This document shows positions 1 through 7,208 of a DNA stretch of 35,401 nt, piece after piece. Where the stretch lies: assembly GCF_900115615.1 (NCBI RefSeq), contig NZ_FOXB01000023.1:1-35401 (forward strand), written 5' to 3'. Source of the DNA: Hydrogenimonas thermophila. GTDB lineage: Bacteria > Campylobacterota > Campylobacteria > Campylobacterales > Hydrogenimonadaceae. The notes under the pieces are model-generated. The model worked only from the letters and a program-made list of their open reading frames with translations. It made no database searches and was not told the origin of the DNA. Every line of letters begins with the position of its first letter. The stretch's first letter is position 1. The translations under genes and the position numbers were made by a program.

Positions 1-91
1 CAGCTAACACAACTGTCTTTATGCTAACACAACTTTTATAACTTTTTCATCCTCTTTTGAGTGATGAGAAGTTATAAATGTATTATAGGAG
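1..91 (-). repeat. Left copy of 91-bp inverted repeat (putative IS110-type end)
   Basis: Bases 1-91 are the exact reverse complement of 35051-35141; base x pairs with base 35142-x. The match stops at 92/35050 and may continue beyond the left edge of the window. It contains two 12-bp direct repeats (GCTAACACAACT at 3-14 and 23-34) with a 20-bp period. The other copy runs straight into an IS110-family element, so this is probably the same end of a second, oppositely oriented copy. The histidine kinase gene is cut at its inner edge. Confidence 0.8.
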
Positions 92-1215
92 AGACAAACA
101 ATGAAAACAAGCCTGTTTTATATACAAAAAATATGGAAAATCTCCACTTTCCAAAAGAGTTAGATATTGGATTTCAAGAGATAGAGATACCGTTTATCAG
201 TCAAGAAGATGAAGTAGCAGTTCTGGTCAATCAAGTAACTGTCAATAATAAAAGATACAAAATTGTCATTGCAACACCTATTGAAAAGATTGATGATACA
301 ATAGAGATATTTATTGGCTGGTTACTGTTTGCAGGTTTACTTCTGTATGTGATTGCACTTATTTTAGGTTATAGAGTAATTACGCGTGTTCTATCTCCAG
401 TACGCACAATAACTCAAACAGCACAAACCATCTCCAAAAGCAATCTTTCAAAACGGGTTCCACTGCCAGATAGAGAAGATGAGTTTTATCAACTTGCCAA
501 AACATTCAATACAATGCTTGAACGGCTTGAAAAAAATTTTGATAAAATTAACCGTTTTAATGTAAATGTATCCCACGAACTCAAAACACCACTCACTATT
601 ATTCGCGGAGAGATTGAAGTAGCTCTTTTAAAAGATCGCTCCATCAAAGAGTATAAAACAGTTTTACAAACTATTTTAGAAGAGACAAAGACTATTCAAT
701 CAATTATAGAGACACTGTTATTGCTAAGTAAATCAGATACAAAAGCTCTAAAAAAGCGTATGTTACCACTATCTCTAGATACTCTTATTCTTGAAGCAGT
801 AGAAGAGAAGCGTCAAAATGCTAATGAACAATCAATTAATATTGTAATAAAAGAGTTAGAGTCTGTAACTATTGTTGGAGAACCGACACTTCTAAAAAGA
901 GCTATCGCCAATATAATAGATAATGCCATAAAATACTCTCCCCCTAATACCAATATAGAAATCACTCTAAACAATAGTAGTGACACAATTTTAATGATTA
1001 AAGATAGTGGATATGGCATACCATATGATCATATAGACAAAATTTTTGATCCATTTTTTCGCATAGAATCAACCAATGAGAAAAGAGTCCAAGGACAAGG
1101 ACTTGGACTCTCCATTGTTCAGTGGATTGTAAAATTGCATAATGCAAAAATCAATATAGAGAGTGAAGTTGCAAAAGGAACTATTTTTAAAATATATTTC
1201 AATAAAAATAATTAA
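61..1215 (+). pseudogene. 5'-truncated sensor histidine kinase (HAMP-HisKA-HATPase)
   Basis: This is the C-terminal part of a two-component sensor kinase. Counting from the GTG at 61, the reading shows a remnant of a periplasmic domain (about 11-80), one membrane segment (about 82-103), HAMP (about 104-156), H box SHELKTPL with His172, N box around N284-N288, DSGYGIP (315-321) and GQGLGLSI (345-352). The catalytic core is intact. The first membrane segment and most of the sensor domain are missing. An in-frame TGA lies at 58-60, and codons 1-10 are made of the 91-bp repeat, so the natural start has been replaced. The AGGAG at 87-91 points to an ATG at 101 that is out of frame and gives only about 20 codons. 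The kinase is probably not made, or is made as a fragment from an internal start. No cognate response regulator is visible; it would lie to the left. Confidence 0.8.
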
Positions 1216-1240
1216 TGCTTATATCCATAAGCAGTTAATT
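1212..1240. terminator. Hairpin between convergent genes, likely bidirectional terminator
   Basis: TGCTTAT (1216-1222), loop ATCC, ATAAGCA (1227-1233) form a perfect 7-bp stem, with TTAA on both sides able to extend it past one bulge. It fills the 23-nt gap between the convergent kinase remnant and the biotin carboxylase gene, touching both stop codons. The U-tracts are short in both directions. Confidence 0.5.
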
Positions 1241-2696
1241 AAACTCTTACATTAAGTTTACTACTCTTTATTTTCTCTATCATCTTTGTAATTTCATCAA
1301 TTTTTTTCTCCTCCTCCAATAGACAGTTTACTGCTTGAAGGTTAAAAGTTTCAAGTTTGTTGTTAAGATAAGATGTATCAAACCGCCTTGCAATAAAGTC
1401 TTTGTCTCTGACTATCTCTCTATGTAATGGAATATTTGTTTTAACTCCTTCAATATAGAATTCATCTAATGCGCGTCTTGCCTTGTTAACTGCACCTTTC
1501 CAATCTAATGCCCAAACAATAAGCTTGCCTATCATAGAGTCGTAGCAAGGATTGATAGTATAACCTGTATAGACTCCAATATCCATTCTCACACCAGGAC
1601 CACCAGGTGCTAAAAACTTTTTTATTTTACCGAATGAAGGGAAAAAACCATTATTGGGATCTTCTGCATTGATGCGAAACTCTATAGAGTATCCTCTAAA
1701 ATTCAACTCCTCTTGTAAAAAAATAAGTTTATCACCCTCTGCAATCTCTATCATTCTTTGAATAATATCTATACCACTGATCATTTCAGTAACAGGATGT
1801 TCTACTTGAACTCTGGTATTCATCTCAATAAAATAGATATTATCTTTATCATCAAGCAAAAACTCCATTGTTCCTACACTCTCATAACCTAAACGAAACA
1901 TTGCTTTTGTAGCAATTCTATAAAGTTCACGTCTTACTTCATCGCTTAATCTTGGGCTTGGAGCAATCTCAATTACTTTTTGATGACGACGCTGTATTGA
2001 GCAGTCACGTTCGCGTAAATGTACGACATTACCATATTTGTCAGCGATAATTTGAATCTCTATATGGCGAGGATTATTGACATACTTCTCAATAAAAACA
2101 TCACCTTTACCAAAAAACTTTTTTGCTTCATTTACAGCAGACTCAAACAGTTCTTTAAAATCCTTCTCTTCAAGTACGATGCGCATACCTCGCCCACCGC
2201 CTCCAAATGCCGCTTTTATAATAACAGGAAAGCCAATCTCTTTAGCCGCTTTAAGTCCCTCTTCAAGACTATTTATTGGCTCTTCAGTTCCTTCTATAAC
2301 AGGAACACCAACCTCTTTCATCGCCTTTTTTGATGCTGTTTTATCTCCAAAGAGTGCAATATGTTCTGGTTTTGGACCAATGAATATGATGCCATTTTCT
2401 TCACACATCTGCGCAAACTCTGCACTCTCTGATAAAAATCCATACCCAGGATGAATTGCATCGCATCCACTCTTTTTTGCCAAAGAGATAATTTTTTCTG
2501 CATCAAGATATGCTTGAATAGGATCACCAAGTATAGGGTAACACTCATCTGCCTTTCTTATCCATACTCCGTCAATATCTACCTCTGAAAATATTGCAAC
2601 ACTCTTTTTTCCAAGCTCTTTACAGGCTCGAATAATACGCATAGCTATTTCGCCACGGTTAGCTATGAGAATTTTTTTAATCTCTCTTCTTTTCAT
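1239..2696 (-). CDS. pycA: Biotin carboxylase subunit, probably of a two-subunit pyruvate/2-oxoacid carboxylase
   Basis: ATP-dependent carboxylation of biotin on a separate carrier subunit. The order is the N-terminal biotin carboxylase domain (NRGEIAMRIIRA near the start), ATP-grasp with the glycine loop GGGGRGM (about 165-171), catalytic EMNTRVQVEHPVTE, and the C-terminal lobe. At about 485 residues it exceeds usual AccC (about 445-450) by a C-terminal tail, matching the length class of stand-alone PycA subunits; Campylobacter carries both types. It could still serve acetyl-CoA carboxylase or a 2-oxoglutarate carboxylase, because no biotin-carrier or carboxyltransferase gene is beside it. 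Two ATGs stand in tandem (2697-2699 and 2694-2696). The Shine-Dalgarno AAGGAAG at 2707-2701 leaves 1 nt before the first and 4 nt before the second, so I chose the second. The family call is firm; PycA versus AccC is moderate. Confidence 0.9.
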   Translation of the reverse strand: MKRREIKKILIANRGEIAMRIIRACKELGKKSVAIFSEVDIDGVWIRKADECYPILGDPIQAYLDAEKIISLAKKSGCDAIHPGYGFLSESAEFAQMCEENGIIFIGPKPEHIALFGDKTASKKAMKEVGVPVIEGTEEPINSLEEGLKAAKEIGFPVIIKAAFGGGGRGMRIVLEEKDFKELFESAVNEAKKFFGKGDVFIEKYVNNPRHIEIQIIADKYGNVVHLRERDCSIQRRHQKVIEIAPSPRLSDEVRRELYRIATKAMFRLGYESVGTMEFLLDDKDNIYFIEMNTRVQVEHPVTEMISGIDIIQRMIEIAEGDKLIFLQEELNFRGYSIEFRINAEDPNNGFFPSFGKIKKFLAPGGPGVRMDIGVYTGYTINPCYDSMIGKLIVWALDWKGAVNKARRALDEFYIEGVKTNIPLHREIVRDKDFIARRFDTSYLNNKLETFNLQAVNCLLEEEKKIDEITKMIEKIKSSKLNVRV

Positions 2697-2725
2697 CATA
2701 CTTCCTTTGAAAAAGATTTACGACA

Positions 2726-2731
2726 ATTATA
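2726..2731 (-). promoter_or_regulatory. -10 box for the biotin carboxylase gene
   Basis: TATAAT on the minus strand, 30 bases before the start codon, with the Shine-Dalgarno between them. No convincing -35 is present, which is usual for sigma-70 promoters of Campylobacterota. Confidence 0.45.
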
Positions 2732-2808
2732 GGTGAATAGCAATCTCTATTTCTCATCTAAAAATGCTTAAAATATATTCTAAAAATGCCAATATAGTTA
2801 TCTATTTT

Positions 2809-2817
2809 TGCTATAAT
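2809..2817 (+). promoter_or_regulatory. Extended -10 promoter of the AraC-type regulator
   Basis: TGCTATAAT is a perfect TGn-TATAAT extended -10 preceded by a T-run. Transcription from it should begin about 2824, which is the A of the chosen ATG, so the message would be leaderless or nearly so. Confidence 0.5.
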
Positions 2818-2823
2818 GAAAAT

Positions 2824-3693
2824 ATGAAAAGAGAAACACAAGAGCGAAATATTAAAATAGCTAATGATATAATGTATTACATCTATACTCATATTGACCT
2901 AAATATCGATATAGAAGAGTTAAGCAGTATGGTGCATGTAAGCAGATTTCATATGCAAAGAATTTTTAAAGAGGTTTTTGGCAGAAATATCTATGAAACT
3001 ATAAAATTTATACGTCTTGAAAAAGCTGCAAATCTGTTACTGGTAAATCGTCTCTCTACCATATCATACATCGCAAATCAGTGCGGATATACATCTCAAA
3101 CCTCATTTATAAAAGCATTCAAACAACGTTTTTTAATGACACCTACTCAGTGGCGTTTAGGCGGATATAAGAGATATTCTCACAATATATTGATGCAATC
3201 TGTCGAAGCGGTACACTCTGATGCAGACTTTTCAACGATTGAGCCTAAGATTGTAAAACAGCCTGAAATTAGAAGTTACTATATTCGCCATAATGGATAT
3301 AATCGATCTATTAAACAGAGTTGGCAAAAACTTCAAGCGTTCGTTCTTTCAAATGGCATTGAAAACTATCAGCAAATTGGACTTTACCATGACAATCCAA
3401 CTATCAAACCTTTAGATCATTGCCAATATGTTGCCTGCATAGCTACAAACAGAGTTATAGAAAATACTCAACTACCACAATTTAAAATTGCCGACGGCGT
3501 ATATGCTAAATTTGATATTGAAGGGTGCTATGGCGACGATTTAAAATTTATTCACTGGGTTTATAATGAGTGGTTCCCAAAAAATGGTTATGAAACAACG
3601 CCAAAACCATCTTATGCTATCTATCAAAGAAACGGTTTCTTGGAAGATGATGGAAGGTTTAAAATGAGTTATTATGTCTCTATAAAAATATAA
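2824..3693 (+). CDS. AraC-family regulator with GyrI-like effector domain
   Basis: A transcription factor of 289 residues from the ATG at 2824. The N-terminal AraC/XylS DNA-binding unit (about 10-108) has two helix-turn-helices: IDIEELSSMVHVSRFHMQRIFK, followed by the second-helix region ISYIANQCGYTSQTSFIKAF. The C-terminal half (about 125-289) resembles the GyrI-like small-molecule domain of Rob/SoxS-type and BmrR-type regulators. An ATG at 2764 is in frame but has no Shine-Dalgarno and lies upstream of the -10 box, so it is not used here. The gene is divergent from the biotin carboxylase gene, and its TAA directly abuts the stop codon of the convergent GH57 gene with no bases between. Ligand and targets are unknown; the divergent neighbour is the first candidate. 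Confidence 0.85.
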   Translation: MKRETQERNIKIANDIMYYIYTHIDLNIDIEELSSMVHVSRFHMQRIFKEVFGRNIYETIKFIRLEKAANLLLVNRLSTISYIANQCGYTSQTSFIKAFKQRFLMTPTQWRLGGYKRYSHNILMQSVEAVHSDADFSTIEPKIVKQPEIRSYYIRHNGYNRSIKQSWQKLQAFVLSNGIENYQQIGLYHDNPTIKPLDHCQYVACIATNRVIENTQLPQFKIADGVYAKFDIEGCYGDDLKFIHWVYNEWFPKNGYETTPKPSYAIYQRNGFLEDDGRFKMSYYVSIKI

Positions 3694-5709
3694 CTACTTA
3701 ACAACCTCTAAACTACCCTTTAACCTCAACTGCTCTTTAAATGGTACAATTACCATTAAACTGACTCCTTGCGTCATTAGCTCATACCCATCTTCACTTT
3801 GAGAAAGAGTTTTAAGTGGTAGGGCAAATAGTGAGAAAAAGTGATCAAGTGAAAATATTATATTACGCTTAGTATATGGATCGCTTAGAGTAAACTCTTT
3901 TAACTCATTGCATCTTATACCGTCGCCTATAACTTTTTGGTTGAGATAAACATCTTTCAAATTGGCAAAATGGAGATTTAGTTCAAGACCGTACTCATAA
4001 ATATGTGGGCTTTCGCTTTTAAGCTCTATTTTAAAGTCAACTCCGTTATCTAACGGTCTATAACTCTTTTTCAGATGAGATGGATAGGTTTGATTATCGA
4101 AAATAGCACCATAACGCTCAAAGAGTAGCCTCTTTTTGCCTATCTTTACATCAAATGGTTGATTGGTAAAATCGGAAAACTCCCTAAAACTGCACTCTAT
4201 GAAACTCTTTAAATCAAGTGTATGATCGCTTATATGATCTATAAAAGAGTTTTTAAGATACCAGTCATAAACTAATGCATCTTTTAGATCCTCTTCAACC
4301 TTATCTAAACTGTTATGAATATTTAAAGTGCCGTCACCACTATGATCACCACTTTCAGATTCAAGAATCTTTTTATGATACGCCTCTTTGCGACGTGTCA
4401 AAACATTTTGAAAGTTAAATGCACTCTTTCTGTCGTCAAACTCGATCAATTGACCGCCATAACGACTATCAAACCTCATTATCACCTCTTTCTGCACCAT
4501 CTTGACCTCATCATAACCGTTAAGATCGATGTCTGCACACTCTATAGCAACCTTTTTGGCATATCGTATATTTTCGCAATTTATAAGGTAGCGGTAGGCA
4601 TTATCGCGCAGATGGGGCAGATAGATACCACCAAAAATACCATGCCAAAAGAGATCATTGGTTTGAAGTGCATATAGGTTTTCAAGAAAGTCAGACTTTT
4701 TTGTACGAACTTTAGAGATCTCGATCATACGTTTATGTAGCCGATTTGACTCTTCATACTTTACAAAGAAGTTTTTCCAAACTCCACCTTTTAGAAACTT
4801 TACCGCATCTTGATCAGATATCTGCTCTTTTAAAGCCTTCAATTGCAAAGCATCACTTGCCTTCAAACTCCACTCTCCCATCTCATAATATGAGACATTT
4901 GGAAGATAGGCGATCCCTTTTGGACGGTGCGAATGAAAATATTCGCCAAAATGCATTGTATTAATCGACTCATCACTCAAAATCGCATCTATAAACTCTT
5001 CAAGCCAACCTTGCTCATATACCCAGTGATGCGTCTTTCGCCACAATCCAAACTTTTCAACATCATCAAAGATAATTGCTGAACCGCCAGGTGAATTAAC
5101 ACTGCTCTTAATTGCTCTTATCGCTTCATCTACCGGTTTAAAGGGCAGTGCATAACGTAGTTCTTGAGAGATAGGAAATAGTGCAATCGACTCTCCGCTC
5201 TCTTCTGTATTGTAGTAACCATCCAAACGATCTTTATCAAACCCTGCTGAGATAAAGTGGTAATCATCTACAATGCTATATTTGATATTAGATTTAACAA
5301 GATCGGGAATAAGTCCCGCCTCCCAGATCCGCTCGGTAAGCCATAACCCTTGCGGTTTTTGTTTAAAGAAATGTTTAATACTACGATTGAGCCTTTTAAT
5401 TTGAGCAACTCGATCTTTTGATGGTATAGCACTAAGAATCGGCTCATAAAATCCAGCCGTAAAAAGCTCAATACTCCCCTCTTTTGCAAGCCACTGCATA
5501 TCGGCAAAGAGTTTAGGATAGTTTTGCTCAATGGTTTCAAGAAGCCACCCGCTACAATGAACACTAAAACGAAATTCCGGAAACTTACGCATCAGTGCAA
5601 AAAATGGTGTATAGCAGGTTTTAACTGCACGATCTATTGTCTCTTTAAAGTTGTCAACCGGTTGATGCATATGTACGCCAAACAGTAGAGCAATACTCTC
5701 TTTTCTCAT
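3694..5709 (-). CDS. GH57 4-alpha-glucanotransferase
   Basis: Transfers alpha-1,4-glucan segments between chains (amylomaltase reaction), helping remodel or mobilise storage glucan in the cytoplasm. The GH57 barrel shows VHMHQPVDN at 12-20, the nucleophile motif GLWLTERIWE with Glu126, and the acid/base region IFDDVEKFGLW with Asp215/Asp216. The C-terminal half (about 300-671) matches the beta-sandwich extension found in this subgroup. At 671 residues it matches Thermococcus litoralis-type 4-alpha-glucanotransferase, about 659 residues. It is the last gene of the run from pfkA, 8 nt after the other GH57 gene. The Shine-Dalgarno is weak, so translation may be coupled. An alpha-amylase role is the main alternative. 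Confidence 0.85.
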   Translation of the reverse strand: MRKESIALLFGVHMHQPVDNFKETIDRAVKTCYTPFFALMRKFPEFRFSVHCSGWLLETIEQNYPKLFADMQWLAKEGSIELFTAGFYEPILSAIPSKDRVAQIKRLNRSIKHFFKQKPQGLWLTERIWEAGLIPDLVKSNIKYSIVDDYHFISAGFDKDRLDGYYNTEESGESIALFPISQELRYALPFKPVDEAIRAIKSSVNSPGGSAIIFDDVEKFGLWRKTHHWVYEQGWLEEFIDAILSDESINTMHFGEYFHSHRPKGIAYLPNVSYYEMGEWSLKASDALQLKALKEQISDQDAVKFLKGGVWKNFFVKYEESNRLHKRMIEISKVRTKKSDFLENLYALQTNDLFWHGIFGGIYLPHLRDNAYRYLINCENIRYAKKVAIECADIDLNGYDEVKMVQKEVIMRFDSRYGGQLIEFDDRKSAFNFQNVLTRRKEAYHKKILESESGDHSGDGTLNIHNSLDKVEEDLKDALVYDWYLKNSFIDHISDHTLDLKSFIECSFREFSDFTNQPFDVKIGKKRLLFERYGAIFDNQTYPSHLKKSYRPLDNGVDFKIELKSESPHIYEYGLELNLHFANLKDVYLNQKVIGDGIRCNELKEFTLSDPYTKRNIIFSLDHFFSLFALPLKTLSQSEDGYELMTQGVSLMVIVPFKEQLRLKGSLEVVK

Positions 5710-5717
5710 AAACTAAC

Positions 5718-7208
5718 TCACTTCAACTCTGTAATTGGGAAAAAGAGTTCAGACGGCGGTGTCACATCCATCAATTTGTAAATCTCTATCAAATGGTTAC
5801 GAAATAGTTGATCAAACTCTTTGGCATACTCATTATGGTGTTCATTGCCATACCACCAGAACCAATCGGAAGATTCGCTTATGAGAAAATGATTGGTAAT
5901 TTCACTCCGTACTCTGCTTGAAACTCTTTTAATATGGCAACGATAATCCTCTTTTGTTTTATAAATAAGCTCCCACGCCCTACTCTTTTGCGGATGAGCC
6001 ACCCACGTATCAAAGTTTCCATCTATCCAACTTCCAGAATGCAGACGCTTAAGCCTTTTTACCAGCCTCTCTTTTGCCAACTCATCCATTGTTACAGTTT
6101 GACAATCGTCTGCCTCATCAAGCTGTCGGTATAGTTCACTTAAAAAGTCATATCCACTCTTTTTATAAAACTCCCAACTATTTTCTCCATCAAGAATGAC
6201 TGAAACTTTTGGATCTTTCTCTTTTTTCTCAATTTGCCTAAGATGTAAAATAAAGTTATCTACCGCATCTTTAGCACTCCAATAACGATAGCTAAATGCA
6301 ATCAAATCGCTAAGCGTTCGATCTCTAAATGCGATAAAGAGATCATTAAAATGGTGACACTTATAGAGTTCATTTCCACTCTTCTTCCCCAACGATTTAA
6401 ACAAAATCTCTTCATCTGTAGCAATCCAGCGAATACCGTAAGATTTATATAGTGCTACACTCTTTTCATCTACTGCACCTTCAGCTGGCCAAATCCCTAT
6501 AGGAGATTTACCAAACACCTCTCTATATAGTTCTATTGCACGTTTAACCTGCTCTTTAGCATCAGATAGAAGTAACTTTTTCTCTAACAATAGCGGCAAA
6601 ATCGGGTGGTAATATGGTGTTGTTGACAATGAGATTTGTCCACTCTCTTGAAGCAACTTATAAAAAGGTAGAATTGTTGGAATAAAACTCATCAGTACAT
6701 CAAGTAACTCATCTTTATCTTCCAAGCTGAAATCTTTACCCTTGTTGATCAACTGCTTTACAGTTTCATTATGTTGTCTAAGGTAATTCCCACACCAAGA
6801 GAGCATAAAGAGAACTTCAAGCTCTATAAATTCACTATCATCAAGACTCTCTTTACCATAAAGCTCTGCATATCTAAAAAAGGGCTTTACCATCGTCTCA
6901 AACTGCGGTGAATTGCAGATTTTCATTACCCAAGTACGCTCATAATTAGAGAGTTTACTTGGATCTTTTCTCCATAAAGAGAGAAAGAGATCGCACTTAT
7001 AACCACACTTTTCATAAAGCAGTAACTGCTCAATCAATGTGGGCGTAAGATTAAAAGTTGCTTTGAGAGATGGAAAGTTTGAGAGAAGATATGGCATATC
7101 ATAGTAGTCTTTAATCGAATGCAAAAAGACCCAGGGCATCACCATCACACCAGATATATTACGATAATCCGGTTGATGCATATGCCAAAAGAGTGAAAGT
7201 TTAATCAC
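5718..7208 (-). CDS. GH57 family alpha-glucan hydrolase (amylase/amylopullulanase-like)
   Basis: A GH57 retaining enzyme acting on alpha-glucans. FWHMHQPDYR at 7-16 is the family's first conserved region, GIWPAEGAVDE carries the probable nucleophile Glu243, and VSVILDGENSWEFY carries the probable acid/base Asp340. This pattern fits the COG1449/amylopullulanase branch rather than the glucanotransferase branch next door. The gene starts with GTG at 7208, whose bases overlap the TAA of the upstream gene by 8 nt. The HMHQP motif so close to the N-terminus supports that start over the internal ATGs. No signal peptide is present, so it acts in the cytoplasm. The precise bond specificity cannot be read from the sequence. 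Confidence 0.8.
   Translation of the reverse strand: MIKLSLFWHMHQPDYRNISGVMVMPWVFLHSIKDYYDMPYLLSNFPSLKATFNLTPTLIEQLLLYEKCGYKCDLFLSLWRKDPSKLSNYERTWVMKICNSPQFETMVKPFFRYAELYGKESLDDSEFIELEVLFMLSWCGNYLRQHNETVKQLINKGKDFSLEDKDELLDVLMSFIPTILPFYKLLQESGQISLSTTPYYHPILPLLLEKKLLLSDAKEQVKRAIELYREVFGKSPIGIWPAEGAVDEKSVALYKSYGIRWIATDEEILFKSLGKKSGNELYKCHHFNDLFIAFRDRTLSDLIAFSYRYWSAKDAVDNFILHLRQIEKKEKDPKVSVILDGENSWEFYKKSGYDFLSELYRQLDEADDCQTVTMDELAKERLVKRLKRLHSGSWIDGNFDTWVAHPQKSRAWELIYKTKEDYRCHIKRVSSRVRSEITNHFLISESSDWFWWYGNEHHNEYAKEFDQLFRNHLIEIYKLMDVTPPSELFFPITELK

Noticed and set aside
3-34. Short CRISPR-like repeat
   Set aside because: Only two 12-bp units exist, with an 8-bp gap, and no cas gene is present.
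101-163. Small gene starting at ATG 101 behind the AGGAG of the repeat
   Set aside because: It is about 20 codons, out of frame with the kinase, and encodes nothing recognisable; the Shine-Dalgarno belongs to the other copy's chemoreceptor.
2019-2454. Plus-strand open frames opposite the biotin carboxylase gene
   Set aside because: They lie entirely over a conserved enzyme, lack ribosome-binding sites and have no protein-like composition.
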